Both the position numbers and the translations under genes were made by a program. Positions 63,929 to 64,000 of a DNA stretch of 64,000 nt are shown here, in pieces. Each line of letters starts with the position of its first letter. Position 1 is the first letter of the stretch. The notes below the pieces were generated by a model, which saw only the letters and a list, made by a program, of their open reading frames with translations, was not told where the DNA came from and did no database searches. Source of the DNA: an uncultured Prochlorococcus sp. (GTDB lineage Bacteria > Cyanobacteriota > Cyanobacteriia > PCC-6307 > Cyanobiaceae); contig CACJNU010000005.1 of the NCBI GenBank assembly GCA_902594875.1, forward strand, positions 1-64,000. Direction: 5' to 3'.

Positions 63929-64000
63929 GGGACAATAAAACAATTAATTGATACGGATATAAATTTCCTTACTAATAATATACACAAAGATAGTATCCTT

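Overview
This 64 kb, strongly AT-rich, gene-dense bacterial window looks like a Prochlorococcus chromosome, probably high-light clade. That assignment rests on remembered protein families, not on a search. It is mostly core genome: eight NDH-1 subunit genes (ndhA-I-G-E, ndhD, ndhF, ndhM, ndhO), a CRR7-like gene, carotenoid genes (pds, crtB, zds and a Z-ISO-like NnrU-family gene), and fatty-acid/phospholipid genes (fabD, fabH, plsX, plsC). Both OmpR-type regulators rpaB and rpaA, a PedR-like LuxR regulator, RbcR, Ycf3, Ycf34, tmk/holB, a copper P-type ATPase, rimO, nadB, a VKOR-thioredoxin fusion, an HtrA protease and an ABC-F ATPase are also present. One tRNA (Asn-GTT) with a convincing terminator was found. 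I saw no rRNA, CRISPR array, transposase, integrase or obvious prophage. Small genes missing from the ORF track were read by eye: a PetL-like 30 aa peptide, a 48 aa Hli protein, a 47 aa twin-CX3C protein and a 48 aa conserved-looking ORF. The most interesting items are the PlsX N-terminal extension built from 11-residue amphipathic-like repeats (12-nt DNA repeats), a translationally coupled tandem-PTPS plus RibD_C-type reductase pair, the gene-poor segment next to tRNA-Asn, the twin-CX3C mini-protein, a possible Nif11-like leader peptide, and pervasive 3'-overlapping convergent gene ends. I did not find a clear novel defence or mobile system.
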